In this document: piece after piece, positions 50,571-61,759 of the stretch
Numbering within the stretch: the stretch's first letter is position 1
How the letters are laid out: each line of letters opens with the position of its first letter
The notes under the pieces: generated by a model
The model's database searches: none
What the model saw: only the letters and a program-made list of their open reading frames with translations
What the model was told of the DNA's origin: nothing
Position numbers and translations under genes: made by a program
Assembly (NCBI GenBank): GCA_964017155.1
Contig: OZ024862.1
Span: forward strand, 43,022,807 to 43,086,806
Reading direction: 5' to 3'
From: Oasisia sp. SBJ-2009
Taxonomy: Eukaryota; Annelida; Polychaeta; Sabellida; Siboglinidae
DNA: 64,000 nt

Positions 50571-53500
50571 TTACAACTGTGACACTTCATCCTCATCGAG
50601 ATGACAGGTCGAGTTGTTGAATGCGAGCTGTGGTTTGCGTACGTTCCAGTGGAGACAGCGTGCGAGGCTGTCGAACCAATCGCTGATCTGGTCCTCGTTG
50701 CAAATCGCAGGAACGGGGTAGATCGACGTGCCAATTCGCAACCTGCAAGAAGGGACCGATCATTAATTTGCTTCTGAGTTAATGACGGATGAAAATAATA
50801 ATTTAATCAAATAAGTAATTTAACTGCTTAGAGAATAATGGTAAACTCACCAGCGAAACATCAAATAAACTAAATTAGTTATGTTGAAATGTTTATTCCG
50901 TTGCTTTGTCACTTGTTGTTTTCTGACGACCGCCGACATTATGTAAACAATCCTCTGCGTGTTTTGGTAACATCAGATTGAAAACAGCTTAGACTGCCTG
51001 ATCCTTCTAAAACCTATTCAAGCCTAAGAAACAAAATTGGCTTCTGTCACCGAGTTGTAATTAACGAATGGTCCCCACTCACGTGTCTCCCTTGAAGATC
51101 TCCTGGCGTCTTCGGCCGTCAAAGGACACCCATGCATTGTTGCGGGCATCGGGCGATACGACAATCTGTGCAACAACAGCCAATCAAATCCTGGCATACA
51201 GCAACCAATCCTGGCATACAGCACCTATATCCTCGAAAATTCAAGCTCAGAGGCGCAACAAATAAAATCCTTTGGCATAATCATAAACATGGACATGCAA
51301 AAGTCGTGATTGGAGCATAGAACCATTGAAAATGTATGGTGGCAAAGCAATTTCATGCTTGAAGTTCTTATGAATGGTGGCCATTGTTTCAGATGATTTA
51401 ATTTAACAGGGAGTTGACTGCAGATGTTTGCCAATATTGAGCTTAGTTTTAGGAAAAAATAATAGTTTGGAAACAGATGATCTAAGGGTCTTAGGGAAAT
51501 GTAGCTGATTACCTGGTAACCAAGAATGTTGGTTGTTGAGTAGAAATAGTATGGTCTGTAACAGTAGCCGATTTAAATGCAATATACAACTGGAAGCCAA
51601 TGCTACTGCTCACATCCGCATAACAACATACCAGGACCAATTCCAGCTTGAACAATATGCGTGAAACCCAATATATATATATGTATATATAATATATATA
51701 TAATATATATATAATGCAGTAAACAATAACCAATCAGCTCCCGTGGTACAACTTCCAATCCCACATGAAATATACTGAACGAATTGTATGTAGCCATGTT
51801 TTGAAAGAACAGTACACACGTCATACCTTGATTTCCACACCGGCGGGCACGATAATTGGGCGGAATGAGAGAGAATGTGCACAGATTGGTGCGATAATGA
51901 TGGCAGGGACACTGGGGTGAACCATCGACGCCCCCGCGGCCGCAGCGTATGCCGTACTACCTGTCGGTGTTGAAATAATCAACCCTACAAAATACCACAG
52001 ATATACACAGACTGATACATATATTTAAAATAATAATCAATATCAAGAGTTGGTTTCAGAGCACTTGAAAATATATGTAAACCAAGTCAGTATTCAGACC
52101 ACTCACCAGCAATAGTTTCTTGAGAGGTAATTATGTATAATAATAATGAAGAAACTAGATCTTCTATCCATACGAGGATCTCAATATGTTTTGGCAAACC
52201 ATCAATGCAACTGCATTCCAGTGTACATTTTACTGTGTGTGTCTAGAAAAACATTTGTACTGGAACAACCAAACCTGTGGACATTTCTTCAAACTTTTAA
52301 TACTAGACAAAGAATAATGACTGAAGTAGTTAGGCATATGGCTAGTTACTGAACTACTCACATATGATTGGTTGTGTATTTTGAACAGCTCTGCTTAGGC
52401 TAAATGTTATGCTCAATAAATTATAACTACTTTCCTTATTTGACTTACCGTCGCCCTGGACTGACGTGATATACTTGTGTTCTATGTACAGGTCAAGATT
52501 ACACAGGTATGGAGACGGTCCTCTGTCTATCACAACTTCATTCATCACCTGTCAAATAAACACACAGGGGTATGGAGACGGTCCTTTGTCCCACATGACT
52601 TCAAATATACAGAGTGGAGATGGTCCTCTCTCTCTGTTATAACTTCCTTCATCATCTAACAAATAAATAACCAGATGATCCCTTCTTTCATCATGTAACA
52701 AATAAATAACCAGATGATCCCTTCTTTCATCATCTAACAAATAAATAACCAGATGATCCCTTCTTTCATCATCTAACAAATAAATAACCAGATGATCCCT
52801 TCTTTCATCTTCTAACAAATAAATAAATTTATTAGTTCTAATAAGTAAGAACGTTAGTTTAAGCAGATGCAGTGTGTTTAGGCCCACCCTTTGGGGAATA
52901 TGAAAGAATTACCCCGTGGGAGGCAAGAGTTCTGCCAAGTTAGTGTAAATGGAGGTTACTGCTTGCTTAAATGGGATTCAAAATGGTGGCTTTTATGAGC
53001 TTCAAGGTGAAGACTAAAAATGGCACTGTTCCGCCAAATCAAACTGCTTTCCCATTTTCTTCTTGTGGTTTAGTAAACACACTATTCCACGTGTTGAAAA
53101 TATTTCTAGTGAATCAACAAGCCACAATAACTATAGATATAATTTGACTCAAACTAATAGAATTTTCTTCACATAATGTATACAATAGTAAGACAAAACT
53201 GTACAAAAGGCGAATTTTTTTATCTGTGTACCACATATAGTTCACTGTCAAAATTGTCATCTATTGAATAATTTATTAAATGGTAAAATTATATAAAATA
53301 CATGACTGTAAATGCATTACATACAAGAATGTGCTGCTTGCTCTCGACGTGTTTTATGGAGCAGCTGCTGTCTTGCTGCTTGCTGCCTTTCTTGCAGATG
53401 ACACATTTGAGTCGAGTTCGCAGGGTCAACGGCACATTACCTGGGATCACAGAGGTCAAACACGTCACAAACAGAACAAGTAACCATGGCAACAAGTGCC

Positions 53501-54934
53501 ACACACTGCTTATATAGTGATTGAAATAAATACTAAAAATACACAACTCAAGTTATTCTCTAGTAACTGCTGGTTATATACAACCATTGTGGTTATAAAA
53601 TATGATGACGACCTTCTTAATATGAAATAATAATCATAATAGCAGCTGTAACTATTGTACAATAATTTATTTCTGCTAAAATAATTAACTATAACACATA
53701 CACATGAAGGCATCACCTGAATAAGATAATTCCTGATATAAAAAAATCAATTAAACTATTCATTTACTATGAAGTGATCAATCAACCTGGTTTACTGTCC
53801 AGTACAGAGTGTGAAGTTTTAGTGTATTTTGCCAAATTTTAGCTGCCCAAATGCTACGACAAATTATTTGCATCGATTAGGATTTTAAATGATACATGTC
53901 AACATAGAAGAAAAAAGAATCCTACTGAAAAGATATATTATTTAAGCTGTTTGGGCGACTTTTGCGAGAACAATTTTAATGCAGGTTTACTATAATCTTT
54001 GGTAACTACCATGCGTTTAGCACACAGCCTCTAGTATGTGCTGTTTTATGACAGTACAGCTATACTACATTTATATAGTTTCTTACAGCCCATTATCAGA
54101 AGTGACCAACTCGTGCAGTGAGAGTCGACAAACTGTGCCCAAAACCCACCTTCCAGTACTTGAGTGACTTTTTCCGTCGCATTGGTAAACTCAAATGGAG
54201 ACAGGAATCCTAGAGAGCCGAGATGGAATGCCATCACAGGTGGCACACTTTGCTGCAACCAGAGTCAAAGACGTGTAAATAAAAAGGAAAGGCAAGTTAT
54301 TATACAGCACAGTATCCACTCCTCAGAACCGTTCAAAGCGCTTTACACTTTACTTCCCTGGCAGACCTGTTCACTCAGACACCATTTCGGCTTCCATGCT
54401 CACGTAAAGGTGTCCCGGGGACAACACATTCACAGAGACCACCATAGACTGGATTCATGTTCACAGAAAGGTGTTCCCAGGGACTTGTTCATACATACAT
54501 CGCCATAGCCAAGATGCCTCTTCACACAGACATCATACAGTAACCAAGACACCAACTGTTCTGACCTGGAAGAGAGAGGACGCGTAGATGAGAGTGCCGT
54601 CTCCGCCCAGACACACGATCAGGTCAATCTTGTCAGTCAGGTCATCCTCTCCTGGAACATACACCACCTCATGTTACACCAGTTACTAGAGTTATACCAG
54701 CTACAATAGTTACAATAGTTACACCAATTACAACAGTTACAACAGACACAACAGTACCCTGAACTACAAGATTGTGTACAGCATATACAAGCATGTATGC
54801 ACAATCTACATTGCACGAAATAAAATGTATCATACTTCAGCAACACACAAAATTTCCACAGAAACAAACAGACAGACAGACAGAGACAGAGACAGACAGA
54901 GATACAGACAGAGATACAGACAGAGATACAGACA

Positions 54935-54965
<31 letters not shown>

Positions 54966-56821
54966 CTGAGATACGAACCTTCCTTGAATGTGCACAGTTT
55001 GCTGGTGACTTCAGCGAAGCACCGATCTTGCTGTAGTCGTGGGTCAAGGAGCACTTTCGACTCAATAAACACCAGCATCTGTTTCTCCTGCAGACACAAG
55101 CACCTTCATCAATACTCCTCTCAGCACTAGTTAGATCTATGAGAGAACAACCCAACCCGAATAATTCCAATTAGAAATGTCCAGATGAATGCACAAACTT
55201 AACTGTCCTAATTTGGCCCCTAATGAGAAGGTGCAGAGTACCGCACACATTGGGAGGTATTCAGCTGAGCTATAATATGTATGAGTTACTAATTTACCGT
55301 TTCAGGTACAGAGTATTCAATGAAACTGTCCATGTGTTGGATGATTGGGGTGAATGTATTTGGAAATAGATCTACTGGAAAGTAGAACTTAACATGGTAA
55401 TATCCCTTTTGACATGTTCACATGACTATCAAGTCAACCATGCAAATGCATAGCCACAACATCACCAGTGAACATTTCACGTACATTTTTATCAAAATTT
55501 CACTTTTTGTGAATGATATCTTAGCACGTTGGTCTACATTCCAGAAAGCTTCCTTCAGAATGTCAGCATGACATTTAGTAGCAACGAAAGCCAGATCTCT
55601 GTAGATGAGGTGACCACAGTATAACAAACCCAGGTGCACCTCTAGAGCAGTGGGTAGTCTATAGTGACTGTGTGACAAACGTCTTTCTCTCTGTGTCATA
55701 TGAGTTGGCTCAAGACCACGGACAGGCAACAAGTCAGACATCACACACAATATACATAATAAACAATACACAATATATATGTATATGTATACTACTCAAA
55801 GTTTGCTAGGATCACTATTTAGGGCAGTATTATATTTTTCGGCATGAATATCACACATGTATTCGAGGACAGGTTTATTTCCTGAATTTCATTGTTGTAT
55901 ACCAAATATGAACAATAGGTAACATGCGTTCTGTCGTCAAAGAAGCAGAACCCAAAAATGGAGATTTCCCCTAGACCCCCAAAAATGGAGGTTTCAGAAT
56001 GTTACTCCAAGCCACGAAAATGTCCCGAACAGTTCAATTACCAGCAGCAATAACTGTCAGTAGCTTGTGTGTGACCCACGTGATGCAATCACAGCCTGGC
56101 AACAGTGTCTCATGCTTCCAATGAGTCTCTGGATGGCTGCCATCTCAAGATGGTTCCATTATAAACATGGTATGATCCTTAGCAAATTGTGAGTACCGGG
56201 GGTAGTATATATATACATATATATTTGCGTACAATGTCTTCGGGCATTAATTACTGCATGGCTGGATGCTTCCCAGAGAAGCCGAGATAATGTTCAACAG
56301 TTCGACTGAGCAAGGCTACCAGGGAGCAACGTATAAAGCTTTCTGAGCAATCCTGATGATTGGATATTGCGCTTTATAAGAACTTGCCTTTTTATATACA
56401 GTCATGTGTTGTTTGTTTACACACTTTGGTTCCCAAGGTGTTGTGTCGGATAAACGAAATGTGTGAACTAGCGGGACACCATGGCATCTAATATGAAGAT
56501 TTACCAACTGGATTATTGAAGACCAGGTAAACAAGACATGACTGTATCATGTCTCCATTGTCCACATTCGTTGCTAATAGCAATTAGTTGGAGAAAACGG
56601 TCAAATTTGGTTTGGCAGCTACCCAGTCAATGTGTCACCATGACGTCATTGACTGCGGCACTATCAGTAGACAGTAAATGGCGTAGCCTAACCTGGGTCA
56701 CCACAATCCCACGGTCTCATTAAATACCATAATTATTGTCATTATAATTATAACAATAATAAAATGATTACACACACGCACGCATATTGATATATATATA
56801 TATATGATTACACACTCACAA

Positions 56822-56902
<81 letters not shown>

Positions 56903-57747
56903 TGTAATCATTTTATTATTGTTATATATATATATATATATATAAATATATATATATGTGTGTAATAATATATATATATATATACATATACATCTGTACA
57001 CATATGTATATATATGGCGCCATTAATTATTTACTTGGGGTGCTATACATTAAATCAGAACTGTCTTCATTAACCCTTAAAGGGAGGATGCCAGCTCCTC
57101 TGCCCAGAATTGGGTATCAAAACATCAAAGGGTATTGCAGTTAACTCTTATTGCCAATCAGTTTTGTTTTGAAACTGGATGTTTTGTTTACCATTTGAAC
57201 TTGTTGCAGGCGGAATCTTTCAAAGTGCAAACATTGTTCCAACATGCATGTAGTCATAAGAAGGTAATAATAAATTTAAATAATAAAACCTAGGAGCTGT
57301 CTCTCGCTTTAATACATTTTAAAGTTTTATGTGACATGATAATTGGTCCTAGGCGACTTCTAGAATTTGTAAGACATTATCATGATATATTAAAAATTAC
57401 AGTTCTAGTAAACCACTCATTGTAAGACATCATCATTACATAAATAGATGAACTAGGTTATAGTATAATTTATATAATTTACAATCACTCTAGCATGTCT
57501 ACCAGAAAGGAAGGGTGTTACAACAAAAGGCAATCAACTAGAAGGGTCAGGCTAACCTGACACGAATGGTGTCCTTGTTTGGGTCATGACAATCTACCAC
57601 TAATCATATCAGAATCATTTGTTTGAAATCATTCAACACATCAAGTGTCAATATTGCAGGAGAAAACTGGGTCAACGCTTTTCAAAAATTCAGTTTCTGT
57701 CATTTGCTGATACAAATCAACACTCCATGTTGTTATCTATCTAACTC

Positions 57748-57805
<58 letters not shown>

Positions 57806-59596
57806 TAAATGGGTCTCATTAAAACACGTTCCTGACACTGGTTGTTAAGTTCTAAATTGATCAAATTAATGTGCTTAGGTAGATTCTTGCCACACTCCAA
57901 ACATCAAATTATTAAGGCTTGATCCACAATATTGGATGAAAAGAAGGCGTACACTAAAGTAAGCACCACTGAGTGACACTGACTAATGGGAAGTCATCCA
58001 TTTCTTGTTATAATAAGTATGGTTCACGTTAGAGAGTATAAACTATATTAAAAAAATATGCGATAATACTTTTTTACAATTTATTGATTGTGCACAGGGG
58101 GTTTTGAGTGAGCTTTCTATGTATGAAAATAGCATTTTACAAGTGTGGTATATAATAACAGTAATAATAATAACAATACCATACTGACTGCATAAATGTG
58201 CTTTAAATAACTATTTCAACCATTTCACTAAGACAAAGAGCTGTGGTAGAAAATGCATCCTTAAACAAAATCTGTTGTTAAATAAAATGATTTTTTTAAA
58301 CACAAGTATCCATTGCTATATTACAGTGGACATCATTTCCATGGCACACCAGTGACAATGACCCACTGGCGCTTCATGGTGTTGACGGTTTTCATGTATT
58401 CAAGATCACTGTTAAGGATCAAAATTGATTTTAAATAGCAACATTGGGTTTATGAGTTCTTGACAACATTAGTGAAACAGTTCCCAGGCCTCCCCTTCAC
58501 CAGCCTCCGTACCTTGATGAGCCAGATGATGAGGTCGATGTAGGACTGACGGATGTTGTCGTCAAAGATCTTCTTGATGACGAGGACAGTGAGAGGGGGC
58601 TTGTACCAGTTGAGTCGTTGACAGGCCGGGTCCTGGATGGTTCTAGAACAACCGACAGACATGTATGTTAGAGAACCTCATTCTGGAGCAGGGCTAGCTG
58701 CAGTCATATGCAGATCGGGAAGAAATGGGTAAAAACAGGGATATATTTTACCGTGTTGTCAAATGAAGGATTGGTAGCTTCCAATAAAAGTAAAACTTGT
58801 GTGTAACATTTCAGTCAGCTTGATGCAATAGATATGTTAAAGCAGAAATCACTAATCAGAATTGTGTTATGTATGGTAAAAAATTGCAATTTGACATTGA
58901 AACAGAGTGCAATGCAATTTGCATGATCTACAGTGTATTAGGAATAGTGTGACTGATAGTGGACACCATGAACTACCTGTCTTGTATGTCCCATGATATG
59001 GGGTGGAAGGATGTGAATTGATCTACCATGGGTACTTATATTTTTTGACTATCTTTTGTGTCTTCGTGATATGAACAGCTGTGATGTCAGTGGATCTACT
59101 CACATGACTACCTTGTATGTATCCATGATATGAACAGGGGTGGTGTGAATGGATATACTCACATGACTGTCTTCCTGATATAGTCACATGACTGTGTTCA
59201 TGATATGAGCAGGAGTGATGTGCTCACATTGTATGTGTTTGTGATAAGGACAGGCATTGTGTGAATGGATCTATTCACAAGACTGTCTTGTGTGTCTCCA
59301 TGACATGGGCAGGAGTGGTATAAATGGAAGTACTCACATCAGTCACATGACTATATACCATCGTGATATGGACAGTAGTGGTGTGAATAGATCTACTCAC
59401 ATGACTGTCTTGTGTATGTTTATGGTATGCACAGGAGTGGTGTGAATGGATCTACTCACATGACTACCTACCTTCATGATATGGATGGGGTGATATGAAT
59501 GGAATTACTCACATGACTGCCTTGTGTGTCTTCATGATGCTTGCCTTCGGACCAAAGTTGCAGTTTGGTCGCACGCCGTACATTGACTTGGCATGC
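50571..59596 (-). CDS. NADK: NAD kinase (ATP-dependent, NADP-forming), nine exons; N-terminus not found
   Basis: NADK phosphorylates NAD+ to NADP+ in the cytosol. Exons, 5' to 3' on the minus strand: 59596-59513, 58642-58513, 55087-54979, 54651-54566, 54252-54150, 53440-53325, 52548-52449, 51984-51827, 51165-51083 and terminal 50742-50571; each has GT/AG borders and consistent phase, so ten segments are listed including the terminal one. Landmarks in order: [19 protein letters not shown] and VLVIKK; LCTFKE; the catalytic [14 protein letters not shown] (~54640-54566); [32 protein letters not shown] with the NE motif; [49 protein letters not shown]; and [19 protein letters not shown] near the C-terminus, stop TAA 50573-50571. 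All catalytic blocks are present, so the enzyme should be active. The exon at 59596 begins mid-codon (phase 2). The N-terminal exons, equivalent to about the first 65-70 residues of human NADK, are not recognised. It is convergent with TAF10. Two of its exon borders are tandemly duplicated. Confidence 0.95.
51672..51716. repeat. (TA)n-rich microsatellite in NADK intron
   Basis: ATATAT runs broken by 'atgtatat' and 'taatatat'. Low-complexity frames here are artefacts. Confidence 0.85.
52549..52826 (-). repeat. Tandem array of an NADK 3' splice site plus exon start
   Basis: Read on the minus strand, the authentic junction TTTATTTGACAG|GTGATGAATGAAG (exon start 52548) is preceded by two diverged copies of the exon's first ~50 bases. 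Both are recognisable by 'ggaccgtctccatac' or 'ggaccatctccac' (~52607-52565 and ~52662-52615). Upstream of those are four copies of a 39-bp unit (52671-52826) containing TTTATTTGTTAG|ATGATGAAAG. The 39-bp period keeps one frame open (13-residue repeat [13 protein letters not shown]). The frame is the same as the exon's but is closed by TGA at 52554-52552, inside the authentic acceptor. Confidence 0.88.
54868..54964. repeat. GACA/GATACAGACA microsatellite beside an NADK donor
   Basis: GACAGA and GATACAGACAGA units lie 15 bp downstream (minus strand) of the weak donor G|GTTCGT of the exon ending at 54979. Repeat-driven frames on both strands are artefacts. Confidence 0.9.
56240..56396 (+). mobile_element. 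SINE family 2, 3' half
   Basis: 'ggatgcttcccagagaagc', 'gagataatgtt', 'gagcaatcctgatgattgg' and 'ttgcgctttataagaacttgc' are colinear with the 3' half of the 5911 copy and better preserved. The head is missing. It lies inside an NADK intron in the opposite orientation to the gene. Confidence 0.7.
56766..57010. repeat. Compound microsatellite: (GT)n, (GTGC)n, (AT)n
   Basis: GT repeats (from about 56823) pass into about 13 GTGC units (to ~56902), followed by AT repeats. 'gattacacacacgcacgcat' at ~56766 and 'gcgtgcgtgtaatcattttattattgtt' at ~56880 are inverted copies of each other, so the array sits in a short palindrome. Confidence 0.85.
57077..57303. repeat. Dispersed repeat, copy 2 (inside NADK intron)
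   Basis: Colinear with the copy at 47638-47962: 'aaagggaggatgccagctcc', 'catcaaagggtattg', 'gttttgtttaccatttgaac', 'aacatgcatgt', 'acctaggagct'. It is in the same plus-strand orientation. Confidence 0.8.
57751..57802. repeat. (AT)26 microsatellite
   Basis: Uninterrupted AT dinucleotides within an NADK intron. Confidence 0.95.
58971..59512 (-). repeat. Tandem array of an NADK 5' splice site junction
   Basis: The authentic exon end reads, on the minus strand, ATGAAGACACACAAGGCAG then TCAT|GTGAGT (exon ends 59513). Downstream in the intron about eight diverged copies of this ~23-base exon end plus donor plus ~35 intron bases follow at spacings of about 53-63 bp. Exact GTGAGT donors recur at 59459-59454, 59400-59395, 59337-59332, 59162-59157 and 59103-59098. 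Reading through the authentic donor meets TGA at once, so use of any decoy gives a truncated product. Confidence 0.85.
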
Positions 59597-59889
59597 CTGA
59601 ATGGACAAGAAACAAACATACACAGTGGAATCTTCAGATGAGCACATACACTGACACATGAACACAACACTTATGTGTAAAAACACATCTCTGTGCACAC
59701 ACCCACACAGCTACAACACACGCTGGAGTTGGCGCACAAATCAGAGATTTGTCAATATTTACATGAAAATTAATTGCCATCTACATCTTGTTAAATGAAC
59801 CGCACATCCTTGGCCAATCAACTACAGCTGATAAAGCAGTTGTGCATTCAAATTTCAAAACAATATATTACTGGCTTTCTATGAATAGC

Positions 59890-59952
<63 letters not shown>

Positions 59953-61012
59953 ACACACATACATATATTAAACCAGATGATACGATCAATGCTATTTCCT
60001 ATGTGTATGTTCAACTATGTTGCCAATTTTTCCATTTTAAAATAGAGAAATGCTCAGCTGCAATATTACTGTGAATAATCATTACACTGAGGTATCCAAA
60101 ATGTTAACAAAAGTGCAAATAATGCACAAAACTACAAAACAATAAGCCAAATGACACTACAATATTCCCCAGCCATAGCACTTCCTAGCTCCAAAAAATC
60201 CCTACCGCTTCGGTTTGTTTGATACCTGTTTAAAACACATTTAGGTGAAAGCAGGTTTATATGTGTAATTGCCAACATACGTGCATGACATCAATCATTT
60301 TAATACATAGATCTCTGTCACTGTTATGACTATCGTAACCTGTTGACACATATTTGAATAACAGCTGACATCGTGGGTGGGAAAATAATGTAATGTCACT
60401 ACTTTGTGATGCAGAAGATGTCATACATCTCATCTCACCTGTTGGCTAAATGAAGCTGACCTGTACATATATATAAGTATATAACCCATGAATTAGACTT
60501 ACATTTTATGACAGATTTATAAATATAGGATGGCAACATAATATCGTAACACAAACTTGAGATCACTCAAGCAGATAGACAAAGCTGTGCTTTTTCTAAT
60601 GCAGCGATATAATTCATATCTCAAGAGCTGTGCAAAGGATGATTATTTTTTAAATTGTATAAAATATGTGATACTGATATTCTCACACATTGATAATATG
60701 TTGCAATGTACTAATTTTTTACATTATAATATAATATACTTGTAAGTAAATATATCATGTAAACATACATCGATATCACAGCAAGTGAATGTTTGTTGTG
60801 TACACGTGTTTATTTATATTGTAACTAAACAATTGTAATTAATGCTAAGCATTGACACTTTTTATTTTTAAATGTTCACAGGGGTAGAGACTTGTTTTAC
60901 TTCAAGTCCACTCCTTTTCAAAACTTATTTCTTCATTGTATATCATTCGTATCATGTGACTTATTGGATACTTGATTTGTGTTGTTTGTTTTTCAATGTT
61001 GTGTGTTTTGAA
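59597..61012. other. AT-rich DNA; expected to hold or precede NADK 5' exons, none recognised
   Basis: It contains a CA microsatellite (59890-59972). I searched the minus strand for NADK N-terminal coding sequence ending in phase 2 and did not recognise any. Confidence 0.4.
59890..59972. repeat. (CA)n microsatellite
   Basis: About 35 CA dinucleotides ending in CATACATATAT. Confidence 0.95.
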
Positions 61013-61026
61013 ATAAATTGATTGAT

Positions 61027-61245
61027 TGATATATATAATATATATATATATATTATACATATATATAGTTTTACATACAATGTATATATATAAATATATA
61101 TATATATATACATATATATTATATATATTACATACATACATACATATATGCATATATCAATAATATATATTTACATATATATATATATATATATATACAC
61201 TGTATATATATGTGTGTATATTATATGTATTTATGTATATAATAT
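61027..61245. repeat. (AT)n / TATACATA low-complexity block
   Basis: Nearly pure A/T with TATATATA, TACATACA and GTGTGTATA variants, preceded by a 'gattgattgat' repeat at ~61018. Confidence 0.9.
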
Positions 61246-61474
61246 ATGCACACGTAGATTATATATAATATATGGTTAAATTTAATTATAACTGCTGTTC
61301 TACATAAATCATTAGTATCAGATGGATGTACTATATTATTTATTTAGTTAGTTAATTATAGTGTTTTTTTCTCTTACAGATACTGTATATTATTCAATGT
61401 AAAATGCTGTGAAAAGCGTTGGATCAACAAAATATTATTATGACACATGTAATCATGACTTATTTTATGTGTAT

Positions 61475-61508
<34 letters not shown>

Positions 61509-61510
<2 letters not shown>

Positions 61511-61751
61511 CAGGTTTCCAACTATCACAGCCGTCAACAATTTACTTGCCAAAATATTTTTCTGGAGATGCGCTCCTGGTCACTGCGTCCACCAAGAAGA
61601 TTCAGTCTACAGCCAACTCTGCCCTCTCTCTGCACCACAACCCAACCGACTATAACTGTCGTCTACGACTTCTCCATCACACATTTACCTCTTATATACA
61701 CCATCGCCCAAAAAACATGTCAATGTACCTAACCTCACCTAAAAAAAATCA
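61509..61751 (+). other. Exon-like open stretch of unknown nature
   Basis: An acceptor-like 'ttccag' at 61509-61514 follows an AT microsatellite. One frame stays open for about 78 codons to AATCAA|GTAAGT (donor-like, 61752). The sequence is C-rich compared with its surroundings. The translation (…LPKYFSGDALLVTASTKK…) matches nothing I know, and a second frame is open for much of the same length. It could be an exon of an unidentified plus-strand gene or a coincidence. Confidence 0.25.
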
Positions 61752-61759
61752 AGTAAGTT

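Noticed and set aside
54637..55170. 177-codon minus-strand and 118-codon plus-strand frames
   Set aside because: They run through a GACA microsatellite; only the NADK exon at 54979-55087, which one of them partly overlaps in frame, is real.
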